Shown here: positions 20,431 to 31,501 of the stretch, piece after piece
Layout: the number at the start of each line of letters is the position of its first letter
How positions within the stretch are numbered: the stretch's first letter is position 1
Assembly: GCA_016758965.1 (NCBI GenBank)
Contig: JAEPRB010000181.1
Span: 19,119-83,118 of the forward strand
Reading direction: 5' to 3'
Source of the DNA: Circinella minor
Taxonomy: Eukaryota; Mucoromycota; Mucoromycetes; Mucorales; Lichtheimiaceae
DNA: 64,000 nucleotides
The notes under the pieces: model-generated
What the model was told of the DNA's origin: nothing
The model's input: only the letters and a program-made list of their open reading frames with translations
The model's database searches: none
Program-made: the position numbers and the translations under genes

Positions 20431-22325
20431 CCATGTATACGACGTAATAACTCGTTCAAAAAATTGGGTTTTCCTTGCTTTGAACAACAGTAACAAAACA
20501 ACAGAAAATAACAGTCTGTATGTCTCGTTTCATGCTTTTCCGATAATAATGTCTAACTATTTTGTGGTACGTATTTATTATGGAACGCCAAGTGACCACC
20601 CCATAGGATGAAAATCATAAGTCCCACAATAGTATTATTTGCTTCTGCTTTATTCAATACTAGACGTGGGTTATTATCTCTATGTCTTCGATAAAGTCTA
20701 TTATTATATACAAAATAGTTTTAGCTTTGTGTGTCCAGATATCACTGTTGTTGTCGTATAATTTACCTAATGGGTAATTCTAAGGTCTCCAAATAATATT
20801 GTAGTAAAGATGGTTTTGTGGGATCCATGTTTCAATTATTATAGTTATTGGTATATGCAGGGTACTGTTGTTTAAAGTTTTGCTATTAATTACCTATACG
20901 TAACCAGTCCAAGGTATTTCAAAAGAATGTCAATGAATTGACTCACAAGACCATTCAAGGTGATCGATGGAAGCGTTTCCCTGCTTAAAAAAATACCTAC
21001 CACACCTTTTTATTTTATGTTACTGCTGCGCAGTCATAGTTTTAATACAAATACAAAAAGAAAGAAAAGCGTGTGGTCAAATAAGTTAAATGATCAAAGC
21101 AATAGAAAAACCATCCTAACGCACCGTTCTATCAAGAAAATTTCTCTAAAGCTTCTTGTTGAAAAACAAAACTTTGAAGGCCACAAGTTATCCAGAACAA
21201 CATAAAACTTCAAACAATTTGAAGTGTAGTAGTGTTATTACTTACTTTAATATCCTTTGTTGGGGGGAGAAAGATGTTTTTTTTTTTTTGACATTCATAA
21301 TACCAAAACAGCGTACCATCACTATACTAATTCATCTATGTACTGTATCAGTTTGGTGAAAGTCTAAAAGATTGTACGAGGTGTATATAGGAGTATATAG
21401 TATTATAGATCACTTTCAATAGTCAGAACATCAATGATTCTTTTTTTTTATATATCTCAAAGATAATACTAATAATACCAAATGAATTTTATGTCGTACA
21501 GTCAACAAATAACCTATATTAAGATCTACCACTCTGATCTCTTCATAATAATAAAATAGAAATGAGCACTTTGTAGCTCAAAAATAAAATAAAATCTGTA
21601 CCTCAAATGATTGTTCGGCATAATATAAATCATTATCATGCGAAAATAAAAATTATTTTGTTGAGGTACCACGGTCAAAAACACGGGGCATAAAAAAAGA
21701 GCTTTTATTCCTTTAACAAAAATGATTTAGATCTGTAAAACAACAATAATGGAGCATTCAGCGTCAAACGAGAATTAGATTATGACATTCCATCGCCATG
21801 ACAATAATTTTCTCAACAACATTTTTGTTTTACTTTATTAACAAACACGCTTTTCTCGCGTTGTCATAGTTGCATATCCTCTCCTTCCCCTCACCACCCA
21901 CCGCCAAAAAAAAAAAAGGTCTAGAATAAGGTCACATGCATAAATCGGGAACAAGTCAAACACATGATTCCATTGTTGCTAAGAAAATAAAAAAAATACT
22001 TTTCGCTTTTTTCTTCTTCTGCTTCTTTACCCACTTTTTATTTATTCATAAAAAAACGTGAATTACCTTTCCCCTTATGAATCCCCACCCCTTAAAATAA
22101 CTTCCCCGTTCTTATTTACGCATTCATTGTACAAGCTAAACAATGCCGTCGTTTTTAGATATTATATGACATGTTTCTGGGCAGCAGCAGTTTCGTGGTC
22201 ATTGCTTTCTCTGTTGAACTTTCTTTCTTTTTTTTTTGTAGCAGCATTGCCCCAGTGTATTCATGGACCAAACTTTTACGTGCATTCTCAAACCTTTTTT
22301 TGTCAGGTAATCTTTTTATGTGTTA
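20431..22325. other. intergenic, degenerate transposon-derived sequence
   Basis: 1.9 kb without a supported gene. It lies between the integrase relic and a possible upstream gypsy fragment, so it may be the eroded RT/RNase H part of one element, but no RT motif is readable. Confidence 0.5.
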
Positions 22326-22550
22326 CTAACAATATATATTGTGAGGGTCTATGAATCTCTGTCGTGGTATTTGCAAGTGGCCATAAGGGACTAGCGTTAT
22401 GCTTATACCTACAATACGAGGCTGCGGATTTTCTTTTTTTTGTGTATTATTGCCCAGTACACGTTTTTTTTTCATATTTATCTTGGGGTTTCTTGCCAGC
22501 GTAGGTTCGTCAACTGCCAAGCCCAAACCAGCCTGGGTATGCACAAGCAA
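22326..22550 (-). pseudogene. possible gypsy gag-pol linker relic
   Basis: Minus-strand frame containing KKENPQPRIVGISITLVPYG and LQIPRQR. The pattern resembles the linker ahead of the protease in some fungal gypsy polyproteins, as far as I recall that family. It is on the same strand as the integrase relic and at a distance compatible with one element of about 3-5 kb. Confidence 0.35.
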
Positions 22551-25500
22551 TAACTTCTCCCCTTCCTACTGAAAGAGAATGCACGGGGTGAATTCCTTCT
22601 TTTTAAGATGGGGTTCGTCTACGGAACGATTCATTGACAGGGTATGGTAAGAGCCCAGAGGGAGAAGCTTAGGGGACCTTTCTTGTTGTCACAAGTCGGA
22701 CAGATACAAAGTACATGGGATGTTGGGAGGGAAAGTGAAATAAAGGAAGAAAAAAAGAAAAAGGGAAAGAAAAAAAAGATGGATATAAAAAAGCAGAAAA
22801 GAGATATATGGAATAATGTACTTTACTATCGCGACTGAGTAAGTAGACGCTGTCGGGCTGGTTGGTTAGGGCAAGTGATGCTTGGAAAGTCGAGGAGTTC
22901 GGATTCTACAAGCCCGCCTCGATGGACCTTTCATTGCGATTCTCTTGTAAAACGCTGTTTTTTTTGGGCTTACCTTGTCATTACCTAATTTCTCGCCTCG
23001 AGGATTACGAGAAAGCAAGGCGGGGACGAAAAGAAGAATAGTAGTAGTATTAAAATGATGACATTAAATCATATTATTTTTTTTCGCCGATGTGTGTGTA
23101 TTCACATATCCTTCATGGCGTAACATGATTGAGTCTGATTAAAATAATAAGAATTACAACCTTCTTTAATAAAATTATTTTACTTGTTTACAAATAAACT
23201 TATTAATTGATATTACATATCTATAACAAAAAAAAAAGATTCTTATTAACATGTGTGAATACTGTAATAAAATGTCAATATTGATGCTATATCCTAGCCA
23301 AAAAAAGATTGTCGATCAGGATGTGTGTACATGGAAAACTAAAGAATGAGAATAGCATAATGGTCGAGCACATTAATAGTTGAATATAGAAGTGTTGTTA
23401 TTATTGATATTCAAGAGAGGAATGTTGATCATTGATTTCGAATATATTATGAGTTAAACCTTTATTAGTTTGTGATAACTCTACACATATAAAAATCGAA
23501 GGAATTCGTGGTTTAAAGAAACTATATCATACGTATTATAATTTGAGCTCTCTAATTTATATAACTTTATGTACACATACGTACGCTTCCTCATTTACAT
23601 TGAGCGTTTAAATCCAGTCGTTTGTATATAAATATTATCTTGTAATGCCCTACATATCAGTGAATAATAACTAAAGAAAAAAAGCCTATTCTTTAAGAAA
23701 AAACGAACTAGTTTCATCATTTAAGCTTTTTTTAACACCTTTGTTGCGTCATGTTTTTTTTTATCGAGAATGATTTATCGGGATCAAAGCAAATTGGCTG
23801 TAATACTGACATACATTGTTGTCCCCTTACCTTTTTATTTTCTTTTTCTACCAGTCACTCACTGATAAAGAGAAACAAATAGCTAGTATTCACACACACA
23901 CACATATATATATAAATTTCTGTATTGCGAATTAAACAAAGAAAAAATGGTTACACAATGTCTGTCAGTACGCCATGAAGAATAATTACATAAAGTTTGT
24001 TCTGTAGGGAAAGAAGTCTTATATTAATGCATGATATTATCTCTAGAGTAGTACAAATAATTGATATATCATGTCTTGAGGGCCTTGATAAAATAATTAC
24101 GTACCGTGTTTTTTTTTTATTTCCTGCATTAACAAATTAAAATTATATAAGTAAAATTTTGACCTTTATACAATTCTTCGGCATGATCAGTTGTTGCGTA
24201 ATATGAAGGTTTCTTATTAACGAATTATTGTTTTTACGTAAAACATTCACTGTCTTTTATCATATGAATAAAATGGATAGTAATATTCGCAACAGATTAC
24301 TTATTATATTATTATATATTATTTTAAAGGCACACAGAGAAATAAAAGAGGTAAAAATAATTCTCATATATAAAGTGGTTTTATGTGATATCAGTTGTTA
24401 AGATGTGAAAAATATATATTCTTTTTTATGTATCATACCTTCATATGTACGTAATAATATAACATATACATAGGTTAGAAACATCCGTTTTTTTCCCCTC
24501 CAACATACTCCTAATTTTCTTTGATTCAACATATACGTAGCAATTATTATATTTCTTGATAGTCTGTGGCACTCTTTATAAAGAATAATTACGCTATACG
24601 TAGACATACATATTATATATGAGGAAGATGAATAAATTATCACAGTATATCATAATATACATAAATTACAAAATAAGCAGATATGAGGAGAAATATCATA
24701 GAGGGCTTTGACTACCTGAAGTTCACCAATAATAGATTATTGACCAGGGTTCATACATTTCTTTTCAAATGCATCCTATCCCCATCTTTCATACTGTTGA
24801 CAACAATGTTCAATTTTTGAATCTGAACTTCCCTTCAATAGTAAGGAGTTTTAATAATAATATGACTTAAAGCTGTCTATTTATTTCTATATAAATACTA
24901 ATATGATATTTAAGCTTTATAAATAGTATGTACAAGTATAAAGCTATATCATGCAACACTTATTATTATCGATATTAACAGTCTTACTTAAAGTATTACA
25001 CATATTTGGAATAAAAGTAGTAGTAAATTAGTAGGATATAGCTTTCTTTTTTTGTCACAGTTCAAGAATACATATAATTTACCTTGGGAACAGTAAACAG
25101 TTAACTGAGTAATATTTTATCCAAAGACAGATATACGTAAGGATAAGCGAAAAAAAAATCAAGGAGTCTAAAAGGATGAATTTAAATTATTACCGTCCTT
25201 TTTTTTTACTCAGTAATGAAGCATAATATATTACCATTTCATCAAGTAGATATTGATAATAAATATCTACTAAGTTCGTTATAACTGTTATTTATGAATA
25301 AATTATAGTACGTAATTAAAACAAATAGAAATAAGTAATATGCGATGATAATATGATAATTTTTTTTAATAATCTAACATCATACACTTTATTATAGTAA
25401 TTAATCATAATAATAAATATTCACTTGTATAATTACTCTTCCTTTTCTTTCGCTGTGTTTTAATGACTTACCATGGAGGGGGTGAGGATCTTCCTTTACA

Positions 25501-26710
25501 TCTCCTGTTCATACTTTGAATTGCCTAATACAGAATTTATTCACTTTTTTTTAATAAGAAAAAAATATTCTATTACATAAAAAATGAACAAGTTTTTTTT
25601 TTTACTTATATTTACTCCTATATTCTATGAAAATACGTATCATTTTTGTGCATCATCTATTTTGATTCTTCGCCTAATAATAATAATACGTATACAATGA
25701 CAATATAATATAATACTAACAAAGTTCTATTTTTTTTATGTCATGGGTTGCTGTTAATCTAAGATAATTGGTAATGTAAAAAAAAAAATATATTCTTTCT
25801 CTTGTTCAACAAGGTTGTTGACAAGTTGCATTACATATACATTCTTAACTAGGAAGCTATGTAAAAAAAAAAAGGAAGTATTAGTAAAGATTTTTTCTGT
25901 ATATGTATGCGCACACACACATGATATGCTGACATAAAAATTGTGGCGTGCATACAAAATTGATAGACAGCTACTATAGTGTGATCTTTAAGCAATGACA
26001 ATTTAACAACAATAGCAACAATAAACATCATTTGAAGATCTTTTTTTTTTTTATATAATCTTTGCTTCGCTCTAACTAATATTGGGATTTGTGAGTTCAA
26101 AAAATGAATATTTCCCCTTTTTATCCTATACGAAAAACAATAATGATCTGCTTTCTTGTTACGTAGCAATTACTTCTTTTTTTTTTATGTAAGATAATGA
26201 TCATTTTGAATTTTTTACCGTTCGTCCCATGTATACTTTTTATTCTTAATTAAATTATTTTATGTGCATATATTTATAGTCATGTTAATATAAGAAATAA
26301 CATTTGCAATCATTTTAGTTTTTGCTTTAAAAAGAAATGGACATGATTAAAAAAAATTGACTATGTGGTATGGTCGTAAAACAAAAGAATAAAATATGCA
26401 AAAATTAAATGTACGCAAATTTTAATTGATGATGTATGATAATCAGTTCTACATGCACCTATATAACCCATTAACATAATAAAATATATCAAAAAAAAAA
26501 AAAGCTACCACAAGTACGAAAATTTGTGTTTTATATAAATAAAAAAAAATATGTGAAAATAGGGGAGGGGGGCGAGGGAGGGAGGATCTAATTACAACAA
26601 CAATGGTGAGAAGCAATGAAAAAAAAAAGAGAGAGAAAAAGAAAGTGGACAAGAATGAATGAGAAGAAAAAAAAAAGATATGAATGAAAAAAAAATAAAG
26701 TTTTTCAAGT
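22551..26710. other. 4.2 kb intergenic island, mostly AT-rich
   Basis: A comparatively GC-rich patch (22560-23030) includes an inverted pair TCGAGG/CCTCGA (around 22893-22925) and CGCCTCGAGG near 22995. The remainder is AT-rich with TACGTA motifs and short homopolymers. No supported gene, tRNA or rRNA was found. Confidence 0.55.
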
Positions 26711-27247
26711 TTAATGCTTTTCTGAGAAAGAAGATGTTGTGTTATTAGGTTGATCAAAACGAAGAGGAATGGATGTACGGTTATCACCATAAGCTGGTGG
26801 AGGAAGGGTTTGTGCGAGAGCAGCAATTTCAGCATCTCTTACAGCTACAGCATCATGATCTTGATGTACAATAATTGAAGGTGTTTGTTGCATTGGACGG
26901 AAAGAAGGTTCACGTACAGAACTAGGTCGGATTTGTTGTTGTTGAGGCGAAAAGAATTTATTAAGAATTGAACGACGTTTATTATCATTATAAATATCTT
27001 GTTTTTCACCATAAAGTTGTCTAGCTAATTCTGGTGGTCGAAGTGATTCAAGTTGTGAAGCAGTAATATATTGAATTTGTTGTGCTTGGATGGATGCTGC
27101 TTGTTGTTGCTCCATGGCTTCACGTTGTTGTCGTTTGGTTGGTGCAGTGGCTTTATGAATACAAAAGACGCAAACACCTAACAGGATAAAAAAGAGAACG
27201 ACAATAATGACGACAAAAAGAACTTCGTTGGTAGATGGTGTTGCCAT
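26711..27247 (-). CDS. single-pass membrane protein with PY motif (candidate Rsp5/NEDD4 adaptor)
   Basis: Single exon, 178 residues. A short N-terminus (MATPSTNEV) precedes one hydrophobic helix (about residues 9-30), then KATAPTKRQQRE, so the long C-terminal part is likely cytosolic. It contains a Q/A-rich helix (QQQAASIQAQQIQ), a QLESLRPPELARQLYG segment and a C-terminal PPxY motif (LPPPAYG). Single-pass proteins with cytosolic PPxY motifs often recruit Rsp5/NEDD4 ubiquitin ligases, as yeast Rcr1/Rcr2 and related adaptors do. That function is inferred from layout, not from homology. The start is the first ATG immediately ahead of the helix. Confidence 0.75.
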   Translation of the reverse strand: MATPSTNEVLFVVIIVVLFFILLGVCVFCIHKATAPTKRQQREAMEQQQAASIQAQQIQYITASQLESLRPPELARQLYGEKQDIYNDNKRRSILNKFFSPQQQQIRPSSVREPSFRPMQQTPSIIVHQDHDAVAVRDAEIAALAQTLPPPAYGDNRTSIPLRFDQPNNTTSSFSEKH

Positions 27248-29033
27248 GATGATGAATAAATTATTATGAAATTAAAATTATTAAGTATGTGTTTAGTGAG
27301 TAACGGTAGTAGTTGTAGTAAAGAAAACAAATAAAAAAAATGACTGAAACAAAAAAGATGAAAAGGAAAGGTATGTGTTTATTTGAGAAAAAAAAAATAG
27401 GAAAAGAAGATGAGTAAGTATAAAGAAAAAAAAAAAAAGAAAAGGATTGTTTGGTAAAAACTAGTCTATTTAGTTTGTGGCTATTTGATATAAAAAAAAA
27501 TTATTCACTCTCGTTTTACACGTGCTCGTTAACTATACCAATAAATTCTATTGATGCCCCGCTTTATAGCTTTTTTCCCTTTATGCGCTTTTCCTTAATA
27601 TATGAATCTATCCATTGGTCTGGACGCGTTTTCTTAAACCTTTCTCTATATCGAGCTTTGTTATACAAGGCCTACTGTTAAGTTTGTTCAGTAAGTAAAA
27701 AAAAAAAAAAAAAACCGAATGTAAGCTTTTTGTGAACTGATTCATATAAAGTAATCTTCCAACAATTACAAATAATGTAAAAACCACCATCATTATTATA
27801 TAACAATATCCCCCCCTCAACTAACAGGCTTAAATGTTAATCATTACGTTTAATTCATATGAGTCTTTTATTAATAGTCACCCTAGTAACGTATTATTAT
27901 AAACTTATAGAAAACAGTTTTTTATAACCGCCCTCATATAAATAACGTACTACCATGACAACTTATAACGTTTTTTTAGCATTAACAAAATAACACTGTG
28001 TTACTCGAAAATATATATTTTACCGAAATAGTATGTCACAAAAAAAAAAAAAAAAGACATGTTTCTTATAAATCGACACAACTTTTATTATAAAGATAAA
28101 TGGAAAAAGAAAAAAAGTTACACGATTTCGATACACACGTTTATTATCATTATTTTAAAAAGCATGTATAAAAATATAATTGACTATTTTTATCGATTGT
28201 GATTATTTTAAAAAAACTATTCAGTTATATACTTATAATATAATGCTTGTTTACAACATTCAATTCGTGTTTTTTTTTTTCGTTTTCTCCCACTCTAGAA
28301 ATCTGTCGGATCACATATAGATCAGTAGCACGATATTTTTTTTTTTTATTCTTCTCCCTTTTTTATATCTTTTACCCTTTTACCTGCTCCTTTATACAAT
28401 CTCCACCCCCGGGATAAATCAAAATAATAACGCTAATGTAACTAGTACTATGTAGATCTATAAATGTAAAAACTGTCACATTTAAGCACATGGTCAAAGC
28501 ATTGTCATTTCAGCAGTGATCTTCATATCTTTATAATTCCATATTTTTTTAAAAATTGAAAAAAAAAGGTTATATAATCGAAAGTGACGAGATACCGTTT
28601 CTCTATTAAATCTATTTATTGATTATTTCCTTTTATTTTCTCCTTTGTATTCTTACGTAGAAGATATATTTTGCTTGGGGGAAAAAACCAAACAAGTAAC
28701 GATAAAGTTTTATTAAAGGGATTTTTCAACTGCTTCCACATGTGTATTACATTTTTAGCAAACAAATGCTTTTTTTTTTATTTCAATATTGTTACAGATA
28801 TGGTGCCATGACATTAATTCAAACTCATAGGTAATAATAGCATACATTATGTTGTACCACATTTTAGTGAAACTCAGGACAACGTAGCACATATCATAAA
28901 AAACAAGAAGCACTTTTTTCTTCGTCTGTTTTTTAATAAGTTCTCGATGATCTTTTTTTTTTGTTGTTGTTACACAAGTGTTTTTTTTTACTCTTTTAGC
29001 GTAATTATTATTATTTTTTTCTTATTCTACTTT
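27248..29033. other. intergenic, 1.8 kb
   Basis: Lies between the promoter of the PY-motif gene and the 3' end of the glutaminyl cyclase gene. AT-rich with homopolymers. No protein-like ORF or RNA gene seen. Confidence 0.55.
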
Positions 29034-30219
29034 TCACAGTTCACTATGATATATATCGATTGATAATTCTAAATATTCAGCTACAAAACAACGGAAAATA
29101 ATAGATAATGTTTGAGCTACTTGAAAATCAATATGTTCAGGATCATCCTATATAAATGTTGTTTTTATGAAATAAATTAGTACAATTGAAGAAAAAAAAA
29201 GATTTATATACCAGCAGAAAAAAAAAACATTTTTTTTTCTTTGTCATGGTTACTCTTACCGTTTCTTTATGCCAGACTTCCGGGAAAGGGTATGGAATTG
29301 CATGAATAATATCAACACCACGATGAAGAAATGGTAAATGATCATCTTGCATAATATGTCCCCTAAACGTTAATGGTGAATTTAAGTCGAACATTTGGGT
29401 AGTACCATGCGTTATTCTTTGTTCAATATGAACCAACTTGTTAAATAACCAACTTGTTGAAGGGTAATAATTAGGTAAAGTAGGATTGGGTGCACCTAAA
29501 AGATCAAGTAAAACAAGTACTTCGATCTTTTTAAGATCACCTGATTGTTCCCATTCCTGTGCCAAGTGTCTTTTTTTTTTTTTTTTTTTTTTTTTAGATA
29601 TTTGGTATTTCTTATTTCTAGTTTTACCCATTCTTAACCCCCACCCCCTCACCCAATCATAAATATACCTTGCACCATAAATTGAATCCATATCTGTCCA
29701 TTTTTCAAATGCTTCTTCACCATCAAAAAATACCATTTGTAAAGTCGTATCATCATTCTTACTATTTTTCAACGGGTTGTCTAAAGCAACAGCCATTTCC
29801 AATAGCATACCACATGGTACAGCTGAATCAGTGGCACCAATAAACTCAAAATCTTTATAATATTTTGAATCATAATGAGCTGACATGACGAGTCTTTTTT
29901 CTGCCTTGGGATTCAAAGTGGCAATGATATTTGTAAATTTAACTGGACCTACAGGTGTCATTGTAGTAAAAGTATCCAAAGTGACATCCCAATCCAGTTG
30001 TTGGAAATGGTTTACAATGATGGAACGTGCATTTTCATTTCCTGGTGTTCCTGCAATACGTGGAATGAACAGGGGCTTTGAATAATCTTGAATGGAGTAG
30101 TGTTGGTCTTTAAGTGTAGAAAGGGCGATTTGAGAAAGAGGTTTATATGCTTGACAACCAGTGGAAGTTAAATAAATCACTAGGAAAAGTAATAGTGACC
30201 ATAGTGATAATAAAATCAT
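29034..30219 (-). CDS. QPCT: secreted glutaminyl-peptide cyclotransferase (glutaminyl cyclase)
   Basis: Zinc enzyme of the M28-like fold that converts N-terminal glutamine to pyroglutamate on secretory proteins. Three exons, 30219-29669, 29569-29260 and 29147-29034, give 324 residues. A cleavable signal peptide (hydrophobic to about residue 20, ending TGCQA) directs it to the secretory pathway. Conserved elements in order: SAHYDSKYY, zinc Asp in GATDSAVPCGM, catalytic and zinc Glu pair in FFDGEEAF, YGAR-HLAQEW across intron 1, catalytic Asp in LLDLLGAPNP, Asp in QDDHLPFLHRG, and zinc His in FPEVWHKE. The last exon restores DDPEHIDF...VAEYLEL, the family C-terminus. All metal ligands are present, so it should be active. 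Exon 1 splices out a T-tract intron of 99 bases. Confidence 0.95.
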
Positions 30220-30500
30220 AATTGCTGATAAATAATAAAAAGGTATAAAAAAAAATTATGCGCACTTTACACAAAAATCGAAAAGACTCCGTTTCTATAT
30301 TGCTTTTTAATATTATTATTTTGTTGTAACATTTTTCAATAGGTTTTTTTTTATGTACAAAAAAAAAATGTGTTGAATTGAGATGGAATATATATGTGCA
30401 AAAAAAAAAATGGTTAATGAGTAAAAAAGAGTAGCAAAAATCGGAGGGAGGAGGGGGGAATATACAAGACGACTGCAATTTACTGCTCTCTGTGTTTTTT

Positions 30501-30917
30501 TTAATGACGATACAATTGATGATGGTTTGCAAGGTTACCCAAAGAATGAAAGCGACGACGACAAAAATCACATCTTGGCACAGTATCTAATACCGTAGAT
30601 CGTCGTAATCGTAATAAATTGAAATCCACACTATGATTTAATCGTTCTACTTCTTGAAGAGGATGATTATTTTCTTCTTGTTGTTGCTGTTCAAGTAATG
30701 TTGTTGCAATACAATCAAAACTATTAAATTCTTCTTCATCCTTATAAAAATTCATCATAATAGTATCTTCTTCTGTTATCATAGGCGTTATACATTGGTC
30801 TAAATTATTCGTAGCAGTTGTAATGGATGATGTTGAAGTGTATTGTTGTTTATTGTTTTTGTTATCGTTATTTGAAAGTGTGGTTGTTGTGGGCACAATA
30901 ATATTATGTCTTGTCAT
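30501..30917 (-). CDS. small protein with one C-terminal C2H2 zinc finger
   Basis: Single exon, 138 residues. The N-terminal 100 residues are T/N/Q-rich and acidic, with no fold visible. The last 25 residues form one C2H2 finger, CDFCRRRF...LANHHQLYRH, with C-x2-C-x12-H-x5-H spacing and the conserved F and L. A lone finger at the extreme C-terminus could bind RNA, protein or DNA; function is not assigned. Separated from QPCT by 281 bases, which hold A-runs only. The start is the first ATG of the open frame. Confidence 0.72.
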   Translation of the reverse strand: MTRHNIIVPTTTTLSNNDNKNNKQQYTSTSSITTATNNLDQCITPMITEEDTIMMNFYKDEEEFNSFDCIATTLLEQQQQEENNHPLQEVERLNHSVDFNLLRLRRSTVLDTVPRCDFCRRRFHSLGNLANHHQLYRH

Positions 30918-31501
30918 TATTATTTTAAAAAAGGAAAAATCAAAAAGGAAGAAGTTGGACGATCAAAAAAAAAAAAGAACAACAAACAAGCCAGGATTAT
31001 ATCGGTTTTTGTTTTTAAATTTTTTTTTTTTTTCGATTTCTGGAACGAGGATCTTTTTTTTTTTTTTATTTTTTTTTTTTTTTTGTTTGTTTGCTCAACA
31101 AAACTGAAACCAAAAAAAAAGTCTTTCAAAATGAAAAAAAAAAACTTGAGACAAATAAAAATAATAAAAAAAAAAAATGAAGAACAATAAATGGTTTTAT
31201 ATATAAAAGTAAATTATAATGTAAAATAAGAAAGAAGTAGGTACTAAAGAAAAAAAAAGGGGATCCTTTTTTTTTTTCGGGGGAGGGGGACTTTGTGTAG
31301 TATGTTTGTAATAGTTAATAGTAGTAGTTAGTAGTAGTAGTAGTAGTAGTAGTAGTAAAATTAGATAAATAATAAGAAAGAAAAAGGAAGGAATGCGGTT
31401 GTGTAAATTTGTGAATTATTATATTACTATAATATTTTTGTTTTCTTTTAATGTGTCAGGTTTGTATGTGTGTGTATGTGTGTGTACATATATAAAAATG
31501 T
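30918..31501. other. intergenic region with homopolymer and AGT microsatellites
   Basis: 584 bases between the C2H2 gene start and the RalGAP alpha stop codon. It holds many A- and T-runs, a G-run near 31280 and an (AGT)n tract at about 31320-31357. Must include the C2H2 gene promoter; no clear element is visible. Confidence 0.65.

Noticed and set aside
20960..21359. Two overlapping plus-strand ORFs
   Set aside because: No protein-like composition, no promoter, within degenerate transposon sequence.
22058..22354. Plus-strand ORF with hydrophobic segments
   Set aside because: Composition follows from AT-rich sequence and a T-run; overlaps a minus-strand piece that looks more like former coding sequence.
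22855..22930. tRNA or Pol III-type promoter
   Set aside because: An A-box-like TAGGGCAAGTG and a B-box-like AGTTCGGATTC occur, but only 18 bases apart and without a cloverleaf.
30823..31190. K- and F-rich ORFs on both strands
   Set aside because: Pure translation of A- and T-homopolymers.
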